From contig VBKE01000023.1 in assembly GCA_005879605.1 (NCBI GenBank), forward strand, positions 1 to 47,838: a DNA stretch of 47,838 nt, read 5' to 3'. The notes beneath the pieces were generated by a model, which made no database searches, was not told the origin of the DNA, and worked only from the letters and a program-made list of their open reading frames with translations. Below are positions 1-8,469 of this stretch, in pieces. The stretch comes from Deltaproteobacteria bacterium (GTDB lineage: Bacteria; Desulfobacterota; Binatia; UBA9968). Within the stretch, counting starts at the first letter, position 1. Every line of letters begins with the position of its first letter. The translations under genes were made by a program, and so were the position numbers.

Positions 1-267
1 GGAATTTTGCTCAGGTCCGCAGAGCCTGAGGGAGTTGCATTGGCGAAGCCACCCGAAAGCGTTCTCGTAAAAGAGATTCTCGACATCGTCGGCGGCTCAA
101 CTACGCCAGAGGTAAAGAACGCGGGACCGATTGGGGACGTTTTGCTTCGCCGTGATCAAGCCGTCCAAAAGGCCTTGGAAGGGACCACGCTAAAATCCTT
201 GATCGGGGAAAGCCCATCGACAATCTTAAGTTTTCCTCATTCCCGATTGAGCGCTCAGTCGCGCTAG
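1..267 (+). CDS. C-terminal end of a membrane protein, probably YihY/BrkB-like (5' end outside window)
   Basis: The reading frame is open from the first base and ends at a TAG at 265-267, so only the C-terminal 88 residues are present. They hold a segment reading GVALAKPPESVLVKEI followed by a helix ending in TLKSLIGE. This pattern of 'ALA(K/R)PPE' then '..ALEGTTLKSL' resembles the cytoplasmic tail of YihY/BrkB (former RNase BN) inner-membrane proteins. Rrf2-type regulators share a similar wing sequence, so that is the main alternative. No cysteine is visible, which argues against an iron-sulfur Rrf2 protein. No membrane segment lies in the visible part. The identity is a pattern-based guess; that it is a real coding end is more certain. 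Confidence 0.5.
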   Translation, partial: GILLRSAEPEGVALAKPPESVLVKEILDIVGGSTTPEVKNAGPIGDVLLRRDQAVQKALEGTTLKSLIGESPSTILSFPHSRLSAQSR

Positions 268-454
268 AAAAAGGCTTGCCTTCTATAGCGGACAATCCGC
301 CCGCGGCCGCCTTCGGTTACAGGAGTCTGCAGACTCGGGCCCGCGTTCCGGGTTAGAAAAAGCCACCCCAGTCGAGCACGCATGCACGCGCCGAGAAACT
401 CAGCCGACTCCTGCCCGAAATTTGGCCGCTGGCACTCCTGCAAGGTTCCGGCTG
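268..454. other. Intergenic stretch between convergent genes with a short palindrome
   Basis: No gene is supported here. A perfect 14-bp palindrome, GAGTCTGCAGACTC, lies at 323-336. It has no T-run behind it, so it is not a standard intrinsic terminator. The two flanking genes converge on this spot. Confidence 0.4.
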
Positions 455-1366
455 CTATTTTTTGAAAGGTTCCTTTAAGACAACTTTCACGCCCGAAATT
501 GTTCCGGTTAGGGCGTTGCGGACCTGTTGCACCGCCTGGGAGCTGATCTCTCCAGCCGCTTTGAGCGCGCCAGTCGCGGCAGCCGAGGCCGCCTCTGTGG
601 TATCTAAACTGATCTCCTTTGCTCCAGTGATCGCGCCTTGCACCGCGCCCTTCGCCGCTTTTGCAATATCCCCGGCAACGTCCGAAGTTCCTTTGACGAC
701 GTTGCTGCTCGTCGCGCTTATTGTCTCCAATGCCTCTTTACCGCCAGCCTTGGTTCCTTGCAAAACTCCCAACACCACTCCTTGGGCACCCGAACCCACG
801 TCACCGCCGACTTCAACGACCGCGTGAATGGCGGAACGGACTACACCCGAAGAGGATTCAATAAACGCCGCACCCGTTTTGCCGGTCCCATGTAGAACTT
901 CACCGGTTGCTTTGAGGACGCTGTTGGCCGCCGCAGCCGTCGCGTCCGCGACATTGAGTCCGACTTCTTTTGCGCCGGTAATCGCTCCTTGTATGGCGCC
1001 TTGTGCCGCTTTGCCCATGTCACCGGAGACATCCGACGTTGCCTTAATCACGCTGCTAGCCGTCATCTTGATGGCATCCATTGCTTCCACGCCGGTCTCT
1101 TTAGTTCCGCGCAGGGTTCCGACTACCGCTCCCTTTGCAGCCGACCCCACGTCGCCGCCGACATCGGTTACTCCACGGATCGCCGCGCGGCCCACATCTG
1201 AAACGGCGTCGATCAGTGAGGTGCCTACCGCACTCGTCCCTTTGATCGTATGCGTGAGCGTTCCGCTTACGGTATCGACGACGGCTTTGACGACGTCCCC
1301 GCTCCCTTTAATGCTGCCGACGACTCCGTCCTTTACGGATTCAAAAACACTTTTTCTTGCTTCCAT
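455..1366 (-). CDS. Gly/Ala-rich internally repeated protein of unknown function
   Basis: The 303-residue protein starts at ATG 1366 behind a good ribosome site (AAGGAGAGG). It has no signal peptide and no clear membrane segment. Its composition is Gly, Ala, Ser, Thr, Val and Lys with many G-x(3)-G/A spacings. It is built of hierarchical repeats. A block of about 29 residues (41-69) is followed by two 44-residue units (71-114 and 115-158), and the whole 117-residue set recurs at about 159-275. Each 44-residue unit begins GD(V/M/I)(G/A) and holds a 'KGA(V/I)xGxxxG(T/A)KE' core. Such soluble helical repeats recall LEA-like or phasin-like stress proteins, but no known domain is recognised. It ends in a basic tail, KEPFKK. 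It is monocistronic and converges with the gene at its left. Confidence 0.85.
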   Translation of the reverse strand: MEARKSVFESVKDGVVGSIKGSGDVVKAVVDTVSGTLTHTIKGTSAVGTSLIDAVSDVGRAAIRGVTDVGGDVGSAAKGAVVGTLRGTKETGVEAMDAIKMTASSVIKATSDVSGDMGKAAQGAIQGAITGAKEVGLNVADATAAAANSVLKATGEVLHGTGKTGAAFIESSSGVVRSAIHAVVEVGGDVGSGAQGVVLGVLQGTKAGGKEALETISATSSNVVKGTSDVAGDIAKAAKGAVQGAITGAKEISLDTTEAASAAATGALKAAGEISSQAVQQVRNALTGTISGVKVVLKEPFKK

Positions 1367-1864
1367 CGGCCTCTCCTTTCTTATCTTTTGATGATTTACT
1401 AAGAAAAGCGATGAGAACTTATGAAATCAAAGACGTGATGAAGGTCAAGGAGGATGCGCTTGGCTAAACGTCAATTTGAACATTGTGACTTTCGGTAGTG
1501 CAAGAGATACGGAGACAGAGATGGGATCCGAAGCTGCTGCCTAAAAGCATCTCACTCATGACACGAATGTCAAGACCCCTAATAGAGAGGCGTGATCGCT
1601 GACAATACGGAGCTTAGGGCTGGGCTTGCGCGATCTTGCTTTTGGTGAGCTGGTACGTCTCGTACACGAGACTCGCGTAGCCCATTTGGGGCGTGTTGGC
1701 CTTCTCACGTATTCTGAACGACCTGGAAGTTATTGTAGTTGCCAACACCAACACCCAGGCGGGCTGGACGGGTGAGGTGATCGTCGATCTTGCGCTCAGA
1801 ATATGGAAATACAAATCCTGGCGAAGATTGGTGAGTAACCTCCCCGGCTAGGTTGCCTCATCTT
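1367..1864. other. 498-bp intergenic region, no supported gene
   Basis: Nothing convincing is encoded here. It contains the upstream region of the repeat protein and lies downstream of the comM-like gene. An inverted repeat, GTCTCGT-AC-ACGAGAC, sits at 1657-1672. Short open frames of up to about 66 codons occur but show no protein-like composition or ribosome site. Confidence 0.4.
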
Positions 1865-3388
1865 TTATAATCTCCGATCCAAACTTCGGTATTGAATCGC
1901 TTCAGCGATGTGAGGGGACTCGATCTCTTCGGATCCGTCCAGATCAGCGATGGTGCGGCCGACTTTCAGGATGCGGCTGTAGGCGCGCGCGCTGAGCCCG
2001 AGTTTGTTGATGGCCGTCTCGAGCAGCTTCTCCGCCGCATCATTCACAGCGCAATAGCGCTTGATATCTTTGGCGCCCATCTGGGCGTTGGCGTGAATCT
2101 TCCGGTTCACAAAACGTTGCAGTTGGATGGAGCGGGCGGCATTCACCCTTTGTCTTACCTCACCCGAACTTTCTCCGGCATCTTTGTTGGCGAGCTCCTG
2201 ATAACGCAGAGTCGGCACTTCGACTTGAATATCGATCCGATCAAGCAGCGGGCCGGAAACCTTGGACCGGTAGCGCTGGATTTGCAATGGCGTGCAGGTG
2301 CATTCCTTTTGCGGATCGGTGAAAAATCCACAGGGGCAGGGATTCATCGCGGCAACCAACATGAAGCTGGCCGGATAGTTAATTGACGCTAGCGCCCGGG
2401 AAACGATAATGTTGCCGTCTTCCAGCGGCTGGCGCATGACTTCTAGAACGTTGCGCTTGAACTCCGGTAGTTCGTCGAGGAAGAGGACGCCGTTGTGCGC
2501 GAGAGAAACCTCGCCGGGCTTCGGCACCGTGCCGCCGCCGACGAGACCGGCATCGGAAATCGTGTGATGTGGCGAGCGGAAGGGCCGAGTCGCAATCATC
2601 GGCGCGCCGTTGAGCAGTCCCATGACGCTGTGGATTTTGGTTGTCTCGAGCGCCTCTGCGAGCGTTAGATCGGGCAGAATCGTCGGCAGCCTTTTCGCCA
2701 ACATCGTCTTGCCCGAGCCGGGCGGGCCGACGAGGATGACGTTGTGAGCGCCGGCCGCGGCGACTTCCAGAGCTCGCTTAACGTGTTGTTGGCCCTTTAC
2801 GTCGCTGAAATCCGCATTATACTTTGAGTGTTGGTTGAACAGTTCATCGAGGTTCACATAGCTCCGAGGGAGGGAGTGATTCCTATTGAAAAATTCTACG
2901 ACTTGCGGGAGATTGCGCACGCCAAGAACTTCGATCTCATGGACGACGGCGGCTTCAGATGCGTTTTGCTCCGGCAGGATGAGACCCTTGACGTTTTCTC
3001 TTTTTGCCGCCATGGCGATGGGCAATGCGCCGCGCACCGGCTTGACGGAGCCGTCCAGCGAGAGTTCGCCGATCAGGAAATAGTCGTCCAAGAGGTTTTT
3101 CTCGATGAGCCCTTCGGCGGCCAAAATCCCAACCGCCATCGGCAGATCGTAGGCGGAGCCTTCCTTTTTAATATCGGCCGGTGCGAGATTGATGGTGATG
3201 CGTTTGGCGGGAAAATTGTAGCCGCAATTTTTCACAGCCGCGCGGATGCGGTCTTTGCTTTCTTTAACCGCGCCTTCGGGCAAACCGACCGTGGAAAGCT
3301 GCGGCAGCCCGGAAGCAAGATCGATTTCCACCTCGACGCGTAAGGCATCAATACCACACAGGGCGGCGCTGTTGACCTTGGCCAGCAT
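1865..3388 (-). CDS. comM: YifB/ComM family Mg-chelatase-like AAA+ ATPase
   Basis: A full-length 507-residue member of the YifB/ComM family. In Vibrio, ComM is a hexameric helicase that helps branch migration during natural transformation; in most bacteria the role is untested. The N-terminal ChlI-like domain (about 1-170) begins with the typical MLAKVNSAALCGIDA. The AAA+ core follows: Walker A GPPGSGKT at 221-228 and Walker B LFLDEL at about 302-307. A cysteine cluster (NPCPCG at 349-354, then C-T-C) is usual for the family. A C-terminal Mg-chelatase domain ends in the family-like 'IAEAIQYRSLDRRL'. The gene stands alone on the minus strand. The ATG at 3388 matches the family start. ComM alone does not prove competence. 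Confidence 0.95.
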   Translation of the reverse strand: MLAKVNSAALCGIDALRVEVEIDLASGLPQLSTVGLPEGAVKESKDRIRAAVKNCGYNFPAKRITINLAPADIKKEGSAYDLPMAVGILAAEGLIEKNLLDDYFLIGELSLDGSVKPVRGALPIAMAAKRENVKGLILPEQNASEAAVVHEIEVLGVRNLPQVVEFFNRNHSLPRSYVNLDELFNQHSKYNADFSDVKGQQHVKRALEVAAAGAHNVILVGPPGSGKTMLAKRLPTILPDLTLAEALETTKIHSVMGLLNGAPMIATRPFRSPHHTISDAGLVGGGTVPKPGEVSLAHNGVLFLDELPEFKRNVLEVMRQPLEDGNIIVSRALASINYPASFMLVAAMNPCPCGFFTDPQKECTCTPLQIQRYRSKVSGPLLDRIDIQVEVPTLRYQELANKDAGESSGEVRQRVNAARSIQLQRFVNRKIHANAQMGAKDIKRYCAVNDAAEKLLETAINKLGLSARAYSRILKVGRTIADLDGSEEIESPHIAEAIQYRSLDRRL

Positions 3389-3492
3389 AGGATGAAGAGC
3401 CGTGGTAAGCTAGCAAAGGCGGCCAAGAATGACAACTGGCAACCGGTATTGCGGGCGATAAAGCTGCTTTCGCTTATCGAAAGGAAGCTACC

Positions 3493-3553
3493 TTGTTCCC
3501 CGCACACGCGGGGATGAACCGTAACCACCCTGAGGCGCCATCGGCAATTTTCC
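3493..3553 (+). CRISPR. Isolated type I-E-like CRISPR repeat plus one spacer-length segment
   Basis: Positions 3493-3521 (29 nt) read TTGTTCCCCGCACACGC then GGGGATGAACCG. This matches the type I-E repeat consensus (GTGTTCCCCGCxxxxGCGGGGATGAACCG) at nearly every conserved base; only the first base departs. A 32-nt segment follows, the normal I-E spacer length, and at exactly +61 (3554) the sequence again starts GTGTTC before degenerating. No repeat is seen 61 nt upstream, and no cas gene lies in the window. It is best read as an orphan or decayed single-spacer array. Confidence 0.5.
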
Positions 3554-3623
3554 GTGTTCTCAACGCTTACCTGAATGGCTGTCACGAAGCATAAGATTTA
3601 CAGCTTTAAAGACGCAGAGAGTG

Positions 3624-3629
3624 TATAAT
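3624..3629 (+). promoter_or_regulatory. Possible -10 element for the diguanylate cyclase gene
   Basis: A perfect TATAAT lies 87 bp before the ATG at 3716. No good -35 hexamer is found at 16-18 bp spacing, and no extended -10 TGn is present, so only the -10 is supported. Confidence 0.3.
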
Positions 3630-3715
3630 TGAAAGCAGGGCCGCTAAAGTTAACGCTTGCCCGGTGATGGAGACGCTCAGCATCGGCCCACAACATTGCA
3701 ATCTGCGGTGGTATT

Positions 3716-4630
3716 ATGAAAATCCTAATCGCTGAAGATGAACCAAACGTCAGAGCGCTCTTAGACACTATTGTTACCAGACTCGGCTATGAAGTTGAGG
3801 CGGTGAGTGATGGCACAGAGGCTTGGGCTGTGCTTGAGCGTCCGAATGCACCCCGATTCGCCATTCTCGACTGGGTGATGCCGGGCATGAGCGGCCCCGA
3901 AATATGCCGTAAAGTGCGGCAGCGCAGTCATGCTCCATACGTCTATATCATCTTGGTTACGGGGATGAGTACGGTGAATCATCTAGTCGAAGGAATGGAC
4001 GCCGGCGCAGACGACTACATAACCAAACCCTTTCATTCCGAACAGCTGATGGCCCGTTTGCGTGCGGGGCAGCGGATTCTGGACTTGCAGCAGGAATTAT
4101 TAGCTACGCAGAAGGTGCTTGAGATTCGCGCCACGCACGACGGGCTGACGGGGCTCTGGAACCATGCGGCAATTCTGGAACGGCTAGCCGAGGAATTGAA
4201 TCGGGCAGAGCGGGAGATGGCGTCAGTGGGAGTGATTTTATTGGATCTTGATCACTTTAAGCGCATCAATGACGCCTATGGTCACATGGTGGGAGATCAG
4301 GTACTAAAAGAATCAGCGCGTCGCATGACTTTGGCGGTACGATCCTACGATAGGGTCGGTCGTTATGGAGGAGATGAGTTTCTTATCGTTGCTCCGGGTT
4401 GTGATGGCCAGGCCACAGTTCAGGTGGCGGAGAGGGTTTGTGTAGAAGTGGCCGTGACTCCTTTCGTAATTCCAAATGGCAACCTCACGGTCACCGTGAG
4501 TGCTGGCGCGAGCGTGGCGATAGCGGCAAAAAAAATGGCGAGAGGGTTGATTATTGAAGTGGCCGATCGGGCGCTCTACGGCGCGAAAGAAGCGGGAAGA
4601 AACCAGGTCAAGTGGCTCATTCCTGAATAA
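3716..4630 (+). CDS. PleD-like response regulator-diguanylate cyclase (REC-GGDEF)
   Basis: A 304-residue two-domain protein expected to make cyclic di-GMP from two GTP when its receiver is phosphorylated. The receiver domain (1-120) has acidic residues E7/D8, phospho-acceptor D52 in 'LDWVMPGMSG', T82 and K104 in 'TKPF'. The GGDEF domain (about 135-304) has HDGLTGLWNH, FKRINDAYGH and an intact GGDEF at 218-222. An RxxD product-inhibition site (R209-S-Y-D212) sits at the correct distance before the active site, as in PleD, so feedback inhibition is expected. There is no membrane segment, so it acts in the cytoplasm. No partner histidine kinase lies in the window. The ribosome site is weak. Confidence 0.93.
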   Translation: MKILIAEDEPNVRALLDTIVTRLGYEVEAVSDGTEAWAVLERPNAPRFAILDWVMPGMSGPEICRKVRQRSHAPYVYIILVTGMSTVNHLVEGMDAGADDYITKPFHSEQLMARLRAGQRILDLQQELLATQKVLEIRATHDGLTGLWNHAAILERLAEELNRAEREMASVGVILLDLDHFKRINDAYGHMVGDQVLKESARRMTLAVRSYDRVGRYGGDEFLIVAPGCDGQATVQVAERVCVEVAVTPFVIPNGNLTVTVSAGASVAIAAKKMARGLIIEVADRALYGAKEAGRNQVKWLIPE

Positions 4631-4734
4631 GGTAGCTGCTCAGTTAAGACAATCAAACTTCGGGATAAGGATCATACAGAGACTCGTGTCGACCGAGCTG
4701 ACAGCGGTTTCGGCCGATATCAGCTGAGCGAAAC

Positions 4735-4878
4735 TCAGTCATTTTGCCTTGCTGCAGTCGCACGGGAGGGGCGCTCGTTCTGATCGTTTTGCCGACGGCT
4801 GTTGGTTGTTTGGGTGGGCCGCCCATAACAGATAGCCAAATAGACGACAACGACGGCAAACAATAAAAATTCATTCAT
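4735..4878 (-). CDS. Putative 47-residue single-span membrane protein coupled to a response regulator
   Basis: The ATG at 4878-4876 overlaps the TGA stop of the response regulator as ATGA, the usual signature of translational coupling. The frame encodes 47 residues: MNEFLLFAVVVVYLAICYG, one hydrophobic span, then a polar, basic and Asn/Gln-rich tail ending ARQND. This would be a small N-in or N-out bitopic protein. Support comes from the overlap and the hydrophobic start; no homologue is recognised. Another ATG at 4874 opens a different frame with no protein-like features. A chance ORF remains possible because the overlap itself costs only four bases. Confidence 0.4.
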   Translation of the reverse strand: MNEFLLFAVVVVYLAICYGRPTQTTNSRRQNDQNERPSRATAARQND

Positions 4879-5351
4879 AAACTACTTTTCGCTTGCGGAG
4901 AGGCTTTCTCGGCTCTGGTCTGACTCCTGTAATTGCTTAGTTTCACGTTTGTGACGGTAACCTTTCTTTCGTCTTCGCCTGATAAGTATTTGGACAGAAC
5001 GTCGCACAGCATTGCTAAGGGAAAAGGCTTATGCAGAATCTCCGCGGCACCTGCATCAAGAGCACGTTTCGTTTGGGGACCAGTGGCGAAAGCGGTATTG
5101 ATGATCACGGGTATCTCTTGGGTGGCCGGATTCGCCTTCAAGCATGCCGTGGCTTCATCCCCGGCCATTCCAGGCAGGCCTATATCCATCATGATTAAAT
5201 CGGGATGCACGGCGCACGCCCGCTCTATGGCTTGTAGGCCTGTAGCCGCTTCGACGACTTCGTAGCCTAAGCGTTTGATAAATAGCGCGAGCAACTCTCG
5301 GCAGTTATCGTTGTCTTCGACTACCAGTATTTTCTTGGTTGCTTTAGCCAT
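4875..5351 (-). CDS. Single-domain response regulator with C-terminal tail
   Basis: A CheY-like receiver of 158 residues when started at ATG 5351 (MAKATKKILVVEDND). A TTG 30 bp upstream would add ten residues with no benefit. It has acidic residues E12/D13, phospho-acceptor D56 in 'MMDIGLPGMAG', T86 and K108 in 'HKPF'. The domain fills residues 7-125, then a 30-residue basic tail follows with no output domain. It probably acts by protein-protein contact in the cytoplasm. It converges with the diguanylate cyclase gene and may be part of the same signalling group. Its stop overlaps the start of a tiny membrane protein. Confidence 0.88.
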   Translation of the reverse strand: MAKATKKILVVEDNDNCRELLALFIKRLGYEVVEAATGLQAIERACAVHPDLIMMDIGLPGMAGDEATACLKANPATQEIPVIINTAFATGPQTKRALDAGAAEILHKPFPLAMLCDVLSKYLSGEDERKVTVTNVKLSNYRSQTRAEKASPQAKSSL

Positions 5352-5381
5352 ACAGACGGGTAATAGCACAAGGAGTGCCAA

Positions 5382-5749
5382 CCTGGCGGAACCGCTGACT
5401 TATGCCATTCGGTTGACGCAGGGCAGTCCTGACTGTGGCCACCCTGACATAATACCGGGCGTGGACCGCCTTAGGGTGTCATTCCACTCCTGGATGTTCG
5501 ATTGTGGTGGGACCGTCTACGCGCTTAATGCGCATTTACCATGCCAAATTTTGACAACCGGGCGACAGTTTTGACACACTGTCACAGCATATCACTGTCA
5601 CTGCGGGCGTCTCACCAGGGCGATCGTTTTCCGCAAAGCAAGAGATAAACCACGGGCGGCGCACCAATGCGTCAATCAACTCTAACGTTGGCCGCTGCCC
5701 GTGGTTCGACGAGACCGCCGGAAGTCGTGTGATGGGCCAGCGAATGCAA
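5382..5749. other. Intergenic region of 368 bp, no supported gene
   Basis: No coding sequence is convincing. Two direct copies of CACTGTCAC lie at 5577-5585 and 5593-5601 (16 bp apart), and TTGACA occurs at 5551 and 5571. They may be chance or a binding site; no gene starts within reach on the plus strand. Confidence 0.35.
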
Positions 5750-5983
5750 CTAAAATTTGTCTTTCTTGAAGGACTTGAGCGACGACGGGCGGCTGCGCAG
5801 CGCGTCATCTTTCGTGACCCGGTCAAAGACGTGAATGCCGCGGTTGTGCAGCAGTGTCGGTTGGGAGAGCGCGCGTTTGGTCTTGGCCGAGCAGATGGAA
5901 CATTGCTTCAAGGGCCGATCGCTGACCTTCTGGATGGCCTCAAAGCGGTGGCCTTTGGCGCATTCGTATTCGTAAAGCGGCAT
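5750..5983 (-). CDS. FmdB-type zinc-ribbon protein
   Basis: A 77-residue protein beginning MPLYEYECAKGHRFEAIQ, the hallmark start of the FmdB putative regulatory family. FmdB proteins usually carry a zinc ribbon of two CxxC knuckles. Here the second knuckle is present (C28-S-I-C31), while the first is C8-A-K-G-H12, so a histidine may replace the second cysteine. The C-terminal half is basic (SLKSFKKDKF). The function of the family is not well established; it was first described near formamidase genes. It diverges from guaB and may share its control region. Confidence 0.85.
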   Translation of the reverse strand: MPLYEYECAKGHRFEAIQKVSDRPLKQCSICSAKTKRALSQPTLLHNRGIHVFDRVTKDDALRSRPSSLKSFKKDKF

Positions 5984-6042
5984 GGACGATCATTGTAGCT
6001 ATCATACGGAAATGGTTGTCACAACACGACACGACGCCGAAC

Positions 6043-6071
6043 TTGTCATAGAAAACTTTTACTGGTATAAG
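6043..6071 (+). promoter_or_regulatory. Strong sigma70-type promoter for the guaB leader
   Basis: TTGTCA at 6043-6048 and TATAAG at 6066-6071 are separated by exactly 17 bp. Each hexamer matches consensus at 5 of 6 positions, and the -10 is preceded by TGG, an extended -10. The start of transcription should fall near 6078. Confidence 0.75.
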
Positions 6072-6108
6072 ACTTTATGTTTGCTTTGAAGCAATCGAGC
6101 AGCACGAA

Positions 6109-6138
6109 AAACCCAGGCGCCGGTCTGGGTTTTTTTTT
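6109..6138 (+). terminator. Intrinsic terminator inside the guaB leader (possible attenuator)
   Basis: AAACCCAG at 6109-6116 pairs with CTGGGTTT at 6125-6132. Two further pairs (G-T, C-G) close a GCCG loop. A run of nine T ends at 6138. It sits between the promoter at 6043-6071 and the guaB ATG at 6160, with no room for another promoter after it. It could attenuate guaB, end a roughly 60-nt small RNA, or, because A's precede the stem, also act on the opposite strand. Confidence 0.8.
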
Positions 6139-6156
6139 AGCCGCGCTCGGAGGTGA

Positions 6157-7924
<1,768 letters not shown>

Positions 7925-7977
7925 AAAGCGCAGACGTTGTAGCAACCTGGGTCTTGTTGAAGTAATTCGATCACCTG

Positions 7978-8406
7978 ATGAAACAAATCGCCATGGTCTT
8001 GCTGTTCGACCGTCATGATCGGTTATTGATCTACCTTCGGGATGACAAACCGGAGATACCTTTTCCGAATCATTGGGATTTTTTCGGCGGCCATCTCGAA
8101 GAAGGTGAGACGCCGGAACAGGCTATGATCCGCGAGGTCAAAGAAGAATTGGGCATTGACCTGCATCAATGGAACTTTTTTCGTGAATACATTTGTAGGG
8201 AAGGGGATGCCTATCCAAACATCAAGTACTTGTATTGGGCAAAGACGGACAAGCGTGCTGAAGAACTCACGCTGTACGAAGGACAACGGCTCATGAGCAT
8301 AACCGCGGACCAGAGAAGAAATCTCAAGTTTGCGAATATTCTCGGGCAAATCCTCGACGACTTTGTTGCCAGCGGCCTTTGGCCGCAACCTGTGGATAAC
8401 TTTTGA
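7978..8406 (+). CDS. NUDIX hydrolase
   Basis: A 142-residue NUDIX protein. The Nudix box is complete: G-HLEEG-E-TPEQAMI-REVKEELGI, matching Gx5Ex7REUxEExGU, the Mg-binding catalytic helix that cleaves nucleoside diphosphates linked to another moiety. The fold starts IAMVLLFDRHDRLLIYLRDD. The substrate cannot be told from sequence; 8-oxo-dGTP or nucleotide-sugar hydrolases share this style. It begins at ATG 7978, shortly after the guaA remnant, and no clear ribosome site is seen. It may be carried on readthrough from guaB. Confidence 0.9.
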   Translation: MKQIAMVLLFDRHDRLLIYLRDDKPEIPFPNHWDFFGGHLEEGETPEQAMIREVKEELGIDLHQWNFFREYICREGDAYPNIKYLYWAKTDKRAEELTLYEGQRLMSITADQRRNLKFANILGQILDDFVASGLWPQPVDNF

Positions 8407-8469
8407 TAGCGATTCGCGGAATAATAATTGAGGGAAGAAACTCTTTGTGCTAATTGTGAACTAACTGCA

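Larger units (their letters stand above)
3389..3715. other. Intergenic region between divergent comM and the diguanylate cyclase gene
   Basis: No gene is supported. The region holds the isolated CRISPR-like repeat (3493-3521) and a perfect TATAAT hexamer at 3624-3629. A frame on the minus strand reads 'HPRVCGEQ' across the repeat, the well-known spurious translation of type I-E CRISPR repeats, so it is not a gene. Confidence 0.5.

Noticed and set aside
1614..1814. 66-codon minus-strand frame behind comM
   Set aside because: No ribosome site and no protein-like pattern; it includes an inverted repeat that alone explains part of the open frame.
3232..3585. 117-codon minus-strand frame over the CRISPR-like repeat
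   Set aside because: It overlaps the start of comM in another frame and its 'HPRVCGEQ' stretch is the usual false translation of a type I-E repeat.
4653..4874. 73-codon minus-strand frame starting MNFYCLPS
   Set aside because: It overlaps the ATGA-coupled 47-codon frame, which has a hydrophobic span and translational overlap; this one has neither a ribosome site nor protein-like composition.
5365..5381. Sigma54-like TTGGCAC-N5-GTGCT (GG-N10-GC) before the response regulator
   Set aside because: The -12 has G for T, and transcription would begin only about 4 nt before the chosen ATG, leaving no ribosome site.
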